Assembly (NCBI GenBank): GCA_000310025.1
Contig: FN649003.1
Coordinates: 409,433-447,234 of the forward strand
Reading direction: 5' to 3'
Length of the DNA stretch: 37,802 bases
Origin: Ectocarpus siliculosus
Lineage: Eukaryota; Sar; Phaeophyceae; Ectocarpales; Ectocarpaceae
Positions 19,920 through 31,108 of the stretch are shown one piece after another. Position 1 is the first letter of the stretch. Each line of letters begins with the position of its first letter. The notes beneath the pieces were generated by a model. It made no database searches, had not been told where the DNA came from, and saw only the letters and a list, made by a program, of their open reading frames with translations. The position numbers and the translations under genes are program-made.

Positions 19920-22900
19920 TCATGCTGCGTCGTTGCCGGTGTAGTTATTGTTGGGCAAGTGTTGGCCCCACCGTCTTGTGTCCTGGCCCGTGATGCCGCT
20001 ACGCACTGCGTTGTTGTTATTGCTGCTGCCGGCGGGGTCCAAGTAGCCGGATGTGGACATGATGTCGGTCTTGCATAGCGGGCACCAGCCATGGTTTTCT
20101 CCGTCAAGCCACTCGTCGATGCACTGTTTTTCCCGAGTGTATGCATACCACACCGTGGTATATTCCGCAGCATGAGGAAGCGAAGTAGAAGCATGCGCGT
20201 GGTGTACCGGACGGAGTACCAGCGTGCACATCGTGTACCGGAGGAAGTAGCAGCATGTCCGTTTGTGTACCAGAAGCAGTGGTAGCAGCAGTGGCAGCGG
20301 AAGCAGCAGCAGCAGCAGCCACCGCAGCAGAAGTGGTGGCAAAAGTACGTCGCGACGGGTAGGGAGAGCTCAGCGACCGAGACAAAGCCGTCAGTGAGTG
20401 CCAACGACAGAGACGGCGGTAACGCAGGGTAGGCGAGGGAGGCATCCGAACGGTTGGCGACTTTTCAGACAAAGGCATGTGAGCGTCAAGATTCACCCTC
20501 TAACAACTTCCGTGACAAGCGAAACGCGGTGCGACCAACCAGTACGCTCCCCACCTCGCCGTGAACAAAAAAATACCGCGAGACAAATACCAGGGCTTGA
20601 CTGACGACCGCAACAACAGAAACGGAGAGGTGCAACGCTGTTGCGGCTGCCGACACACGCGCTACAATGGTTACCTCGATATGAAAAACATTTCTGGCGA
20701 ATATCTTAAACCTCTCTCCTCCTTCCTTCGCCAAAAGCAGGCGAACCTCCGAGGTCGCACGCAAACATGGAGCAATATTACCGTCGCCGCTGCCATCGTA
20801 CCTTTGCGTGATACAAGTGGCCACACCGCAGCCGGCACAGCTCTTCCCCGTAGGTGTAGTCGCCGAAGCACACGATGCACGACCCCCCCGTCGACCCCTC
20901 GCCCTTGGCCTCTTCGCCCTGCACCCCTCCTGCAGCAAAAGCACCCCGGAAAAAAAAAACTCAAAACAATAATTACGGTAACTGAAACGCACAGGAGAGA
21001 AAAACCCCGCACGCATGGACACAGTGTACAATACAAGATTTCTTGGAGAAAACCTGCATGGACACTCAGCCAAAGCTTGTGGTAGCATGTCATGCTTTTT
21101 TTACCTCTCCCGTTTTGCACGAGACTTCCCTGTGTATTACCCGTTACATACACGTGGAATACTTCCACAACACGAACCAGTGGGGAAAAAAGACGTTCTT
21201 CTGCGCAACCCTCGCTCCATACATTTATTCAGTGGGAAAATCTACAGGGAATATATAGGTTATAGTGTTAAGTACGGTTCCTAGTTCTTATACGTTGTGA
21301 AAATCCAACCCTCAAAGTAGTATTTCCCAAATTTTCAATCGGTGCCGCATTCGTTATTTTGGCTTGGTTGGTGGATAGGCCAATCATCACATTATAGGCT
21401 TGGCTACGCTCGCCGCATGTGCTTATTTCTTTTCTTGTTTCGTAGATACCGCTGTGGGTTTTCTTCACCCACAAGCGAACCTTTCACACGATGAATCCCC
21501 ACCGAACGCTCTCTCTCCGCTACCCTTGTCTCGCACATTTTTCTACCACGTTTTTTCGAAACGAAACAAAACTCCGGTGTACTGTGTGCCCTTCCTCCTG
21601 TATCTGTATGCCCCCGGCTGGTGTGTCCACAAAATTGTGCCGAAAGACGTCCACACAAACAAATGAACGACAAGACAAAAAAAAAAAAAATGTTTCCCAT
21701 CGGAAGAGACCAGACCAAACGGGCCACCTTTCGCGTCGGTCCTCGGACAAGAAGGCCCTTCATCTCCTGCCTTCTCGCCAGCGGACGCCTCAGCCACGAC
21801 GACATCCGTCTCGCTTCCTGCTGCCGGCCCAGCCGCTGCCGCGTCTCTAATCTCTCCCCCGGCGGGCCTGTTCGTACAGCTGTCGGTGGCGGGTTCGGCG
21901 TCGCTGGCAAGCGCCGCAGCAGCTGCTGCTAACCCTTCCTGCAGGGTCATCGGGGTCGCGCAGCAGAAAGAGCAGCAACCGCCACCAAGATGTAACAAAA
22001 GTGGAGGGAAGCGAGAGTGTGCAGCCGGCGGCGCCACTGACAGCGGGAAGAACGGCCAACGGAACGCGGTGGCGCCAGGGGAGGGGGTTCCGCCCGATAT
22101 CATCATACGTTGCTTCTGAAGGGGGGGGGAGGGGGTCGAGCGTCAACGGCGTGAACCACGGGGTGGGAACGAAGCTGTATGCTGCACTACTCGAGGAAGG
22201 AACCAAGCTCCGATGCTGAAGCAGACAACGCACGCATCCAAAACACCACGTACCTGCCCTTTGTCTACCAAAATGATCCGTCTTCCTCCTCCTCTTGCTG
22301 TCCACCCGCTAAAATGACCATCGGTGGTCCTACACGGGGGCCCTAAATCTGCCCAAGGCACTTGTAGAAAAGTGAAAAAACAAACAAAACACCGTCCACC
22401 TCTAACAAAAAAACAAACACTCAGGTAAAGTGTGTATGGTTCGGTGTGTTTCGTTACAACTGTTGTTGGGTGTTCTTTCATTTTTCAGTTTCGGGGACGC
22501 AGTATCAAGACCTGCTCCAGCACGGTAAATAAAAGTATACCTCGCGATCTGCGGCAGCCCGCTCCTGGTCGACGTGCTCGGCGGTGCTGTAGGCATCTCT
22601 CCCCGCCCTCCTGGGTGGTGGAGATGCGTACGGCGGCGGCGGCGACCGCAGTGAAGGAGGCGAGGCGGCGCCCGGCGGGCGGGGGGGGGAGCCAGACGCA
22701 GGGGCACGGTACGGGGAGAACACGCCTGCGAATAATCTCCCGCTCCCCGCGCCGCTAATACCGCTGGCGTTGCCACCAACGCGGGCAAGCTTCGGAAACC
22801 TTATTCCTCTCCCGCTGCCGCCAATATCACCTTCACGTTGGGCAGTGTTCGAAGGGCTGCTGCTGCTGCCGCTGCCGCTCTTGTGATTGTTGCCCCCGTT

Positions 22901-24827
22901 TTTCTCCTCTGGCGGGCGGAGCACGAAGTAGTTTAACACCCTTCGCCTCGTCTCTTTGTCGAGAACCCCGGGAGGCCTTCTCCGTCCTGCCTCCTCCGCC
23001 TCCAGCCTTGCTTCCTCCGCTGTTCGTTTCGACGAAAGGAGGGGGGCAGAGAGAGCGTGCGTTGCGGGTGTCTCTGCCGCTGCTGCTGAGGGGCTACACT
23101 ATACTAAGTAAACGAGAGAGTAGACCTACGCCTTGCCATCAGCAAGGGCGTATCGTCAACATCTGGAGATGTAAATTCCGACCAAAAAAATATATGATTG
23201 AGTGCTCTTGTGTAGTCTCAAACTAGGTGTATACCCCCGTCCTTGCAGTGTTAAGTTGCTACTGCTGCTGCCGCTGCCGCCGTTGCTGCCGTGACTTGCC
23301 TGCTAGTCGGGCGGTTTCGACCCTCTGCCGCCGAATGAGAACCCCACAGTAGGCAACGGACAGGACGAAGATGATGACGCTGCCCGGGTGCATTCTCCTC
23401 CCGTTCATCAAGTCGCTCGTGATGAACACCAGGGAAAGCTGACGATAAAGGAGCACAGGTGTTGCGCCAAGAAAGAGCCGGAAAAAAAATAAGTTCAATA
23501 CTCCACATGTACATGCTATTGGTAACACTATGCCATACGACTGCCATTACCTAACCACAACATAAAGCAGAGCCGGAGGGTCCATGTGCGCCGCCATTGC
23601 CTCTCGCGCACAAGACCCTGAAAGCCAGCTTGGTTCGGGCAGGAAAGACTGTCGATATCCCCTTGTCGTGGAAGGAGATGAATTCCGTTGTGTGTCGGAA
23701 AGAAAACAAACAAAAAATACCACAATCGTTTCCTGGATCGTTGCACAGAAAACCGTTTTCATGGTTGTTTTCAGAAGAGCAGAAGTTACTTCATCATCCT
23801 GTAACTGGGAGCCCAAATGGGGACACTTTGGCTGACACACCACTAAAATGCCCGTTTACCGCACCATGGTCGTCACTATGTGTTATGCTCATGCTCCGCT
23901 GCGTGAAACGTGTGTGGGAAACCTTGGTCTAGCATGCTTGTGTGAGGTGGTACGCTGTCGTGTGATGCCTGTGTGCCTCTCCTGGGCCTCTGACTTGCTG
24001 TACAACAATGTCCCCAAGCCGCGTGTCTCCTTGTTAGTAAAACTGTACATAGCCTACTGTAGAACTGGAAAAATTAAAGTTTTGGTAATATTACTGGAAA
24101 AATTAAAGTTTTGTTGACTTTGCTTCAGAATAGAAAATGCCCCCATTTCGTTTGGGGACACTTTCCATACTGAAGCCGAGTCAGCCTCGGCCCTCGGGAC
24201 TGTACAGTCTCTCCCAATGAGCGAACGCGATATTTTCTGGACCCATAACCTCTAACTATCTATTTGGGTACTACTGTAGGAGGGTAAGGTCACTGAAGGA
24301 CTACCCCCTCAAGACGCAAGACGGGTCTCAAAAAGGGGTGCGCTGGAGTCCTTGCAGTGACGGTTCAGTCACTCCGGCCGCGATAACAAAATCCTACAGC
24401 AGCACCATTATCGTAGTCTTATTTGACATTCCCTTTGCTTCCGGCGGGGGAAAACTGCTGTGCGGTTACAAGTGTAATCTCGACAATTTACCCGCCGCCC
24501 AACATGTCTTTGGTGACGCTCATGCATGTTTGGATGTAGTCGTTCCCAACACGATCATGATTTTTTTTAGTCTACTGCTCTAGCGCTCCTTCCTCCTACC
24601 GCGACCCTCACCGAGGCCGCGAATCCAAGGCAGAACACTATCATCTCCTTGCGGTGTGGCCTTCTGCCTTCGGCGACCAACAGGAACAGGGCGTCGTCGA
24701 ACCCTATCCGCTGTAACCCTAACCCCTCTCGGTCTTCTGACGGTGCTGCTGCTGCTGCAGCTGCTCGTTCAGTAGCCTGAACCGGAACCAGGGTGGCCTC
24801 GGGACGGGCCGCCACCCGAGATGACAT
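19920..24827 (-). CDS. Multi-pass membrane RING-H2 E3 ubiquitin ligase, six exons
   Basis: Exons on the minus strand: 24827-24612, 23550-23300, 23019-22541, 22115-21728, 20929-20802, 20123-19920; about 554 residues. Phases agree at all five junctions. Intron 2 is GC-AG (GCAAGT donor) and the others are GT-AG. Exon 5 carries CIVC and CGHLYH and ends HAK at a GTACGA donor. Exon 6 begins CIDEWL and carries CPLC. Together they form C-x2-C-x14-C-x-H-x2-H-x2-C-x12-C-x2-C at residues 462-504, a complete RING-H2. Hydrophobic stretches lie near residues 62-85, 86-112 and 129-147. An acidic helix (EEARLEAEEA) and a Ser/Gly/Pro-rich middle follow. RING-H2 domains recruit E2 enzymes for ubiquitin transfer; substrate and membrane are unknown. 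One extra T in a T8 run (23472-23479) breaks exon 2, through mutation or assembly error. Confidence 0.8.
23789..24290. mobile_element. ~500-bp insertion in intron 1 of the RING-H2 gene
   Basis: Copy A reads GAAGTTACATAAGATCACTGA where copy B has this block between GAAGTTACT and GGTCACTGAAGG. The block contains GGGGACACTTTGG near 23820 and GGGGACACTTTCC near 24155, and its ends show weak inverted similarity (TCCTGTAACTGGGAGCCCAAAT against the complement of ATTTGGGTACTACTGTAGGA). It contains no open frame of known type. It could be a MITE-like insertion in B or a deletion in A. Confidence 0.5.
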
Positions 24828-24950
24828 GCAAGGAGAGCGTGTACCCGACTATCAGGAGGCCGTCTGTTGACGGACAGTAAGAGGAGGTGGTGTGCGTTGT
24901 TGTGAACAGAGCAGGAGGTCAGAATTTCGAATATAGAGTCAGCGCGACAC

Positions 24951-25774
24951 AAGCGGGGGGGGGGGGGCATGCATGCGAACAAAAAAAGGGAGAGCCTGTT
25001 CACCGCAGGGGAGATGCGGCTGCTCAGGGAATCGTAGAAACACCTGCAGCGTCTGCTAACGCTTATGAAAGCATTGCTAATTCATCGCGGACTCTTCTCT
25101 GTGGACAGGGAGAAAATATTCGTTGCTCTTTGTTGAAGATAAAAAAAAGCAAGTGACCACACAGCAGTACAACTGCTGTAGTATACCGCAACACCGCAAC
25201 ACGATTCCGGGAGCGGTGGGATGCATCAACCCGATCGGGGCTGCTGCCGTCTACACCCACAGCAATACCATTCAAATAATGAGGCACGGCACCGGTGGTG
25301 CCTGGAGCGGAACTGGGCAGTCTAAGGGGTGGTGATTCAACACACGGACACAGCATTCGCTGCGAAACACTACCGCAGTAAGACATACTCTTGCAACATG
25401 TTGCCTCTGCTGAATTTCAGCAACATCAGGACACACCAGCTGTTTTCTGTTTTCCCTTCCGACAGAACGTGCAAACAGCGTTGCCAGGCAACCCCCCTGC
25501 CAATATCGGCGCATTCAACACCTCTCTTCCCACACATACCTTCAGCACACAGCGCGTAGGAACTTGGCGTGGAAAGGACATGGATGTGGTGCTGTGCCAC
25601 TGCAACTGCTGTTCAGAGGGGGCCAGCAGACCGGAAAAATGACGGCTGGTGGGTAGGTTTGTTAGGTTTCTATGTGATCACCCGCCGAGAGCAGGTGGGC
25701 GGCGACGTCTGTCCGTCCCCGCCCAGCTCAGAGAGGGGAAACACCGCACAGAAAATGAAGGTGCGCACGGGAAC
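24951..25774. other. Unassigned region
   Basis: Begins with a G run (24955-24967). Several frames of 70 to 90 codons occur on both strands but none shows a recognisable domain. Confidence 0.45.
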
Positions 25775-25779
25775 GCTCA

Positions 25780-26265
25780 TGTTGGGTGGCTTGGTGCGCC
25801 CGGCGCAGTTGTAGACGGCAAAAATAAAAGAACCGCGCGGCGAGTTTGCCGGCAACGATAAAATACAGTAAACTGCCCACGGGTGTGGTAACCCGCCGCA
25901 TCTATGATGTTCCGGAGCGTGATAGCTCTGATGTGTTGACGCTGGTGCTGTGATAGCTGTTGTGATGGCGTGATAGCCTAGAGGCGTGAAAGCCTGGCAG
26001 CGTGATAGATGGTGGATAGGTAGTATGGGCACGGGCGTGATAGCCCAGGGCGTGATAGCCGGGAAAAAGGAAGATGAATAAATCAAGGGCACGTGGCCAA
26101 CACCGTTGCTGACACGCATACCCAGAAAACAATAATATGTGGCAAAGATGGTACCACCATTCCCCCAATTTATTACAACTGCGGAACCCCCAAAATCCCC
26201 CGCTCCATCTTCTAGGAACATTCCTCGGTTGCAATAATCTGTCAATGCTGTGAGTACATCCAACA
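25780..26265 (-). repeat. 3' LTR of the gag-only element (486 bp)
   Basis: The minus strand begins TGTTGGATGTACTC and ends CCACCCAACA. It is identical to 30987-31472 except for two substitutions. It carries the GCTATCACGC motif array. Confidence 0.95.
25915..26060 (-). promoter_or_regulatory. GCTATCACGC motif array in the LTR
   Basis: Seven to eight copies of GCTATCACGC or one-base variants (GCTTTCACGC, TCTATCACGC, GCTATCACAG) lie within about 145 bases, spaced roughly 13 to 35 bases apart. The same array is in the other LTR at 31122-31267. Such arrays in LTRs are often enhancer or transcription factor sites; that role is inferred here. Confidence 0.6.
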
Positions 26266-26274
26266 GCCCCCCTG
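26266..26274 (-). promoter_or_regulatory. Polypurine tract of the gag-only element
   Basis: The minus strand reads CAGGGGGGC directly before the LTR start TGTTGG. The plus-strand context CCCCCCTGCTCG is the same as beside the copia 3' LTR at 3959-3970. Two further copies of a GACAGCCCCCC motif lie inside the element near 28205 and 28309. Confidence 0.85.
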
Positions 26275-26403
26275 CTCGCTGCATTGTCAAGATTATACCC
26301 GAACTTGCTTATATTATGCATCACACGAAACCCATCCCAAAAACTCCAGAAATCAATGTCATTGTGCAACAGTCGTTTCTCCTCCCATCCTCTTGCAACA
26401 ACC

Positions 26404-26625
26404 ATAAACCATTAAACCAGAGAGACTAGTTCGAACTTCCATTTGTCGCAAACGAACCAGAAACACCTACTACCAGAATCTCCATCGGTCTCCATTGTAT
26501 CCAGGAATCTCCAAAGATCAAAACATTCACTAAAAACCATTTAAACCAGAAACACTTGATTGCAATTCCCATCGGTTCCAAACCATTAAACCAGGAACAC
26601 CACCAACAATTTCCATCGGTCGCTC
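26404..26625. repeat. Imperfect ~60-bp tandem repeats near the 3' end of the element
   Basis: AACCATTAAACCAG or close variants (AACCATTTAAACCAGAAACAC) recur near 26404, 26537 and 26580, each followed by a TTCCATCGGT-like block. The repeats are non-coding. Confidence 0.6.
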
Positions 26626-26889
26626 ATGAATTTCAAATTCCCAATATCAAATCATCCAAAACTCAAATCGTGGAAACAACCGCAATGGGTTATATCAGGA
26701 ACAAATGAAAACGAACACAAATGCAAACACATCCAACACCGTCCGGGACAAATCACTTTCCGAGGAGACTTCAAATCCACACGTAGCACAAGAATCATGA
26801 TTGCACAAAAATGCTCGACTCCACAATAATACCTCATCCTCATAACAACACGAAGACCATTAATACAAAAAAACCCTTTCGAGTATTTT

Positions 26890-27102
26890 CTATCGGCCAA
26901 TCTTGAATTCAATGTCCAACAAACACGATGAAATTACAAACCAGAATACCTCAGCAACATGGGAGCAACACCAAACCTGCCTCAGAAACAAAATCTCCTT
27001 GAAACATGTGACATCGCTACGTGCCCTGCCTGCGTGGTTGACAGCGCGAGGTACATTGGAGTCATGGAGTGCTACAAAGATAGGCCCCCCTTCTTCTTTC
27101 AT
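26890..27102 (-). pseudogene. Scrap of copia RNase H in the gag-only element
   Basis: At 27003-26971 the minus strand reads FKEILFLRQVW, preceded by SDV. The first element has VKEVLFLRQGW at 4427-4395, in the segment after STTEAEYVAL. Over these 30 bases 26 are the same. The catalytic motifs themselves are not recognisable on either side, so this is a remnant and not a domain. Confidence 0.6.
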
Positions 27103-28496
27103 TATTTTTCCTTAAACACAAACAAACCTCCGTTCGTTCAGTTTCCTACAATACCTTTTATTTTCTTCCTGCATACCCTACCCATGCATGTCTGGCTGCG
27201 GCCCCCCTTCTCCGAACACCAGACGTGAAGGGATCAACCCTCTACTTGATAAACGCATCTTGTGACATTTGGGTACTGGAAACAACCCCAAAATCGCAAC
27301 CTGCATTGTCAAATCCCGAACTCTGCAAATCGAACATCGAAAACAGACGAAACATTCCATTCTTCGTAACATTGCTGTAGTTAATTGTCATGACACACCA
27401 ATTCCCCCCCCAATGACAATTGACAACAGCATCGAAGACATAGCATTTTATATAAATAGAGGGGTAACCCCTGGCCGATGGTACATGGAGAGGCGCGCCA
27501 AACACACAGGGGACAACAACAATGTAGATAGAGCCTTCTACCTAAAAAAAATGCCACACGCAGAAGGAAAAAACAAAAACAACAAGCACAACCATAGTAG
27601 CGGCCTTCGCGACATGGCCGCAAGGATTCAAACCAATAACCCTATTCCATCATCATGATCCTTTCTGAACAGTTTCAACGCAGCCTTCATGCCGTCAAAT
27701 ATTCTTGCAGGTGCAATTTCAATCGCAAAATCAAATCCGAAAGAACGCCGAAACAAGCCAAAACCAAAAACCAACCAAAAAAACAATTCCGGATCCACAA
27801 ACCCGCATACATCTGTCACTAAACCGCCGTTGCCCGTGGTTTCCATCCCCGCTGGGCGATGCATCCTTCTCTGGAAATTATCTCAAACCGTCAACAGCAC
27901 AGAACCATTCTCAGACAAATACCAAACAAGCGGCAGCGCTGCATCAGAAAAACATCGGAATGGGGACGGACAATTCTGAGGAAAACAGCTTCAAAGAGTA
28001 GGCACAAAAACTCAAACGAAACAATGTTACAATTTCTTGGACGACAGAAACGAGTATTCGGAAAGCACATAGGCCCTAACAATCACTCCTGCCAACTCCT
28101 TGCTCCAGTATAGTCGTTGAGCACCAAACTAAACAGTGCGCACACGCAAATCGGTGCCGCCGTTGCTGTCCACGAAACGGATAGAAAACTAAACAAACAT
28201 ATAGACAGCCCCCCGCTGTCACATCCCGAAACATACCCCTTACATTTCCAGAGTTCATGCAAGAACACTCCGCGAATATCAAAATGCCAACTAACAAACA
28301 TGGAGACAGCCCCCCTGCAAAGGTAGCTGTTCATATGGGGAAACAAAAACAAATCGATTGCTGTTCATGCCCTCTAGAATCATGGTCACACATGACATCC
28401 CCCCCCCCATGATTCTGGATGTACATAAAAACAGCAACAAAGAAGAAAAAACCAGTGCAAAAGTAAAACGCGCTGCCAGAAAGAAAGGCAAAAAAA

Positions 28497-29542
28497 ACTA
28501 AACTAAACACGAAACCCACATTGTTAGATCAGACTCGATGTCGTCGCGCGATGCAAGGCGCGTCACGAGCCCAAACGGAGTGCCCCGCTCGGAGGGGCGA
28601 CCCCCAGCAGGTTGTTCTTGATCTCCCACATGCACCCCTCCCAAACATCCTGTTCTCCACCGCCCTCCATCTCGTCGCCCCCCAGCTCGCCTTCCCCCAG
28701 CTCACCGGTCCGTATCATCCCAGGCCAAATCATCGGCTTGCCGTTCAATACGCGCCGTCGGAGATGGATGTGGTCCATCGGCCTCGGAGGTCGGCACCGA
28801 TTTGCGTGTCGGCAACGGCGCGGCGGTAGTAACAGCGGCGGGCAGCGGAGCGGCGGTAGTCCTCGTCGCAGTCATCCGCGGGTCCGGCAGCGCGGCGACA
28901 TCCGGCGAGGATGCAGGCGGCACGGGTGCCCCGGGACTTGGCGGCAGCGGCGGTGGTGCGGCGGCGGCGGCGGCGGCGGCGGCTGCAGGCCAAGGCGCAG
29001 CGGTGGCAGCGGGCTGCGAAGCGGCGATGGCCCCGGGTCCCAACTCCCTGGGGAGGGTGTTCCCTTGTTGCTTGGCAGTCAAACTCAAAACGGGTTGGGG
29101 AAAGTAGCCAGCGCGGTGGTGGAAACCGTCAACATCCATTTGTTCGGCACGACCCAACACAGCCACATCACACTTAGACGCAACACCTTCCCTCGCATCA
29201 AACATCCCCGCTCTCGTCCCCGAGTCTCCCTGCAACTGCTCACCACCTTTGGGTGTTGACATCCTAGTGTGCCATACCGGGGCTTGAAAGGTCACAGCAG
29301 GCTTCACCACAGGAACCACAGGAACATCAGGCACAGACATACCAGCAACGGGAACACCAGACACCTCCCCATCACTAACAACTCTAATCTCATTTCCAGA
29401 CACAGAATCAGACTCGCCTAGAGAATTCACACTACGTGTGAGGAAGAGACGAAGAGGGGCGCCACTTGCTGGAGGAGTGTCGCCCGGAGGTGGAGAGGGG
29501 GTCGCCGTCGAGGAGGCAGAGGTCGTTGGATTAGCGCCGATG

Positions 29543-29592
<50 letters not shown>

Positions 29593-30171
29593 AGTCGCCG
29601 GCTGAGTAGCGGTGCTAAAGGCCTCGTTGAAGACTCGCTGCTCATCAGCGTCGGGCCCTGCAGAACGGGGACAGAACGGGCGGCCCCGACCCCAGCTTGC
29701 CCCTTGGTCGAGTTGGTGCAGCTGCTCTCGATATGATCCGCCCGACAAGCGCCCCGATTCTTGCCCCCCGGCCTGAGGAAAACCTGGTCCCCGCATACCG
29801 TCCCTCTCGCGAATGAACGCCATGAAGTCGTTGTAGTGGAACAAGAAGTCCTTGCGAAGTTTATGGCAGTCTGGGGTGTTGTGGGAGGAGTTCGCTCCGT
29901 GAACCTGGCAGAAGAAGGCACCTCTCTGCTCATGAGATGGTCCGCCATCCGCTCCCGCAGCAGCTGCTCTCCTCATGCCGCCGTCCCGGCCTGCGCCGGC
30001 AGCGACGGGCGCATGCCTCGTGTCCTCGATCCCCTCCCCACACCTCCGTTTGATCCTCTGCTCGTGCTCGACCAGCCTCAGCGTCTCTTCCAGAGTACCT
30101 CTCGAAAGCATGGGGTGGAACAGAATACGGTCTTTGACATCCGTCGTACATTGGGAGCAAGCCACGTGCAA
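28497..30171 (-). CDS. gag: Gag C-terminal part: zinc knuckle, polyQ, Pro/Ala-rich tail
   Basis: 489 open codons from 30171 to 28702, then a single TGA and a further ~68 codons in the same frame. Near the start (VKDRILFHPML, EETLRLVEHEQ) it continues the gag core from the other frame. A zinc knuckle of the form C-x2-H-x5-H-x4-C (CQVHGANSSHNTPDC) follows, then HYNDFMAFIRERDG. A run of 16 Gln is encoded by an uninterrupted CAG tract. A Thr/Pro/Ala-rich tail includes a run of about ten Ala. After the TGA comes GLVTRLASRDDIESDL, resembling FAMLFANREDIDAML of the copia integrase-RT linker. This implies an internal deletion that joined gag to the linker in frame. Confidence 0.75.
29544..29592. repeat. 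(CTG)16 microsatellite coding polyglutamine in gag
   Basis: About sixteen uninterrupted CTG units on the plus strand, read as CAG in the gag frame. The repeat is in frame and part of the open reading frame. Confidence 0.9.
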
Positions 30172-31108
30172 AGTGTCTCGACATTAACGTCTCCTCTCGA
30201 TTGTCCCCACAAGACTGTAATTGCATCCACACAGTATTCGCCCTTCCCCAGTAGTCGACCAGAGTCTCTCCATGCTTCTGTCTAAGGCAGTTCCAAGTGC
30301 CGTCCAGGATTTCTCTCTCATGCGTCCTGTTTGTAGTGTAGTAGGACTGAAACACTCTCCACCCTGCTTGTGGACTCTCTGAAGCTAGTATCTGGTCTAG
30401 TATAGGTTGAACGTTGATTTTCGTGATCAAGCACATCCAGACTCTCGTGGCCTTTCGAACACTTTCATCGCCATACCTCTGCCGCAACCAAGTCTTATCG
30501 ACGTGCAACGAACCCACAGGAATCTCTTCTCCTCTCATGATCTCTTCAAGACCCTCTGCATCCATCCACCCTGAGAAACAACTCGTAAAAATTCGGAACG
30601 CGACAGTCACACTTCGATCCTTCAAGAAAGCATCATTCCACTCAGGTACTTCGACTCTCTCTCTCAGCTTCAACTCTATGGGCTGGGAACTAGACGTGCC
30701 TGAGCGGACGTCATGTCCCGGAGTCTGGGAGGCGAAGTTGGCAACCCGGCGGAGGAGGTCGACAAGGGCGATAGTTGGATCTTGTTCCCCTCCATCCGCG
30801 GCTGCTTTCGTTCCTCCCTGCTGGTCCACATCGGGGAGGTTCAACGAACCTCGTCCTTCCCCCCCGTTGTCTTCCCCGTGGGGAGAGGAACTAGTCCCTG
30901 GTCCCCGCGGAGGTCTTCGTCCATCTCCTCCAGCCGTCTTATTCGCGCAGACACAGCAGCCACTTTCTTGATCTATTACGCTAGCGTGTTGGGTGGCTTG
31001 GTGCGCCCGGCGCAGTTGTAGACGGCAAAAATAAAAGAACCGCGCGGCGAGTTTGCCGGCAACGATAAAATACAGTAAACTGCCCACGGGTGTGGTAACC
31101 CGCCGCAT
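29930..31108 (-). CDS. gag: Gag N-terminal part, starting inside the 5' LTR
   Basis: 392 open codons from ATG 31108, which lies within the LTR; the first ~41 codons are LTR sequence. The frame carries the copia gag core: WNDAFLKDRSVTVAF, KATRVWMCLITKINV, ASESPQAGWRVFQSYY, LVDYWGRANTVWMQLQS and HFARGLLPMYDG. It is comparable with ESPQKGWKKVTEFYQ and DIARGLPSS of the first element. Similarity ends near 30135, where the conserved reading moves by +1 into the overlapping frame that starts at 30171. Gag forms the virus-like particle. No other in-frame ATG exists before the core, so the LTR ATG or a non-ATG start would be needed. Confidence 0.75.
   Translation of the reverse strand: MRRVTTPVGSLLYFIVAGKLAARFFYFCRLQLRRAHQATQHASVIDQESGCCVCANKTAGGDGRRPPRGPGTSSSPHGEDNGGEGRGSLNLPDVDQQGGTKAAADGGEQDPTIALVDLLRRVANFASQTPGHDVRSGTSSSQPIELKLRERVEVPEWNDAFLKDRSVTVAFRIFTSCFSGWMDAEGLEEIMRGEEIPVGSLHVDKTWLRQRYGDESVRKATRVWMCLITKINVQPILDQILASESPQAGWRVFQSYYTTNRTHEREILDGTWNCLRQKHGETLVDYWGRANTVWMQLQSCGDNREETLMSRHFARGLLPMYDGCQRPYSVPPHAFERYSGRDAEAGRARAEDQTEVWGGDRGHEACARRCRRRPGRRHEESSCCGSGWRTIS

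Larger units (their letters stand above)
18290..24950. repeat. Segmental duplication, copy B (long, gene-bearing)
   Basis: Colinear with 770-3310. It has an extra ~2.95 kb (20010-22965) and ~0.5 kb (23789-24290) relative to copy A. The 2.95-kb block contains exons 4 and 5, most of exon 3 and the start of exon 6 of the RING-H2 gene. It is therefore ancestral sequence lost from A, not an insertion in B. Confidence 0.85.

Noticed and set aside
24712-24730. Interstitial telomere repeat (TAACCCTAACCCC)
   Set aside because: It is short and falls inside exon 1 of the RING-H2 gene, coding GLGLQR.
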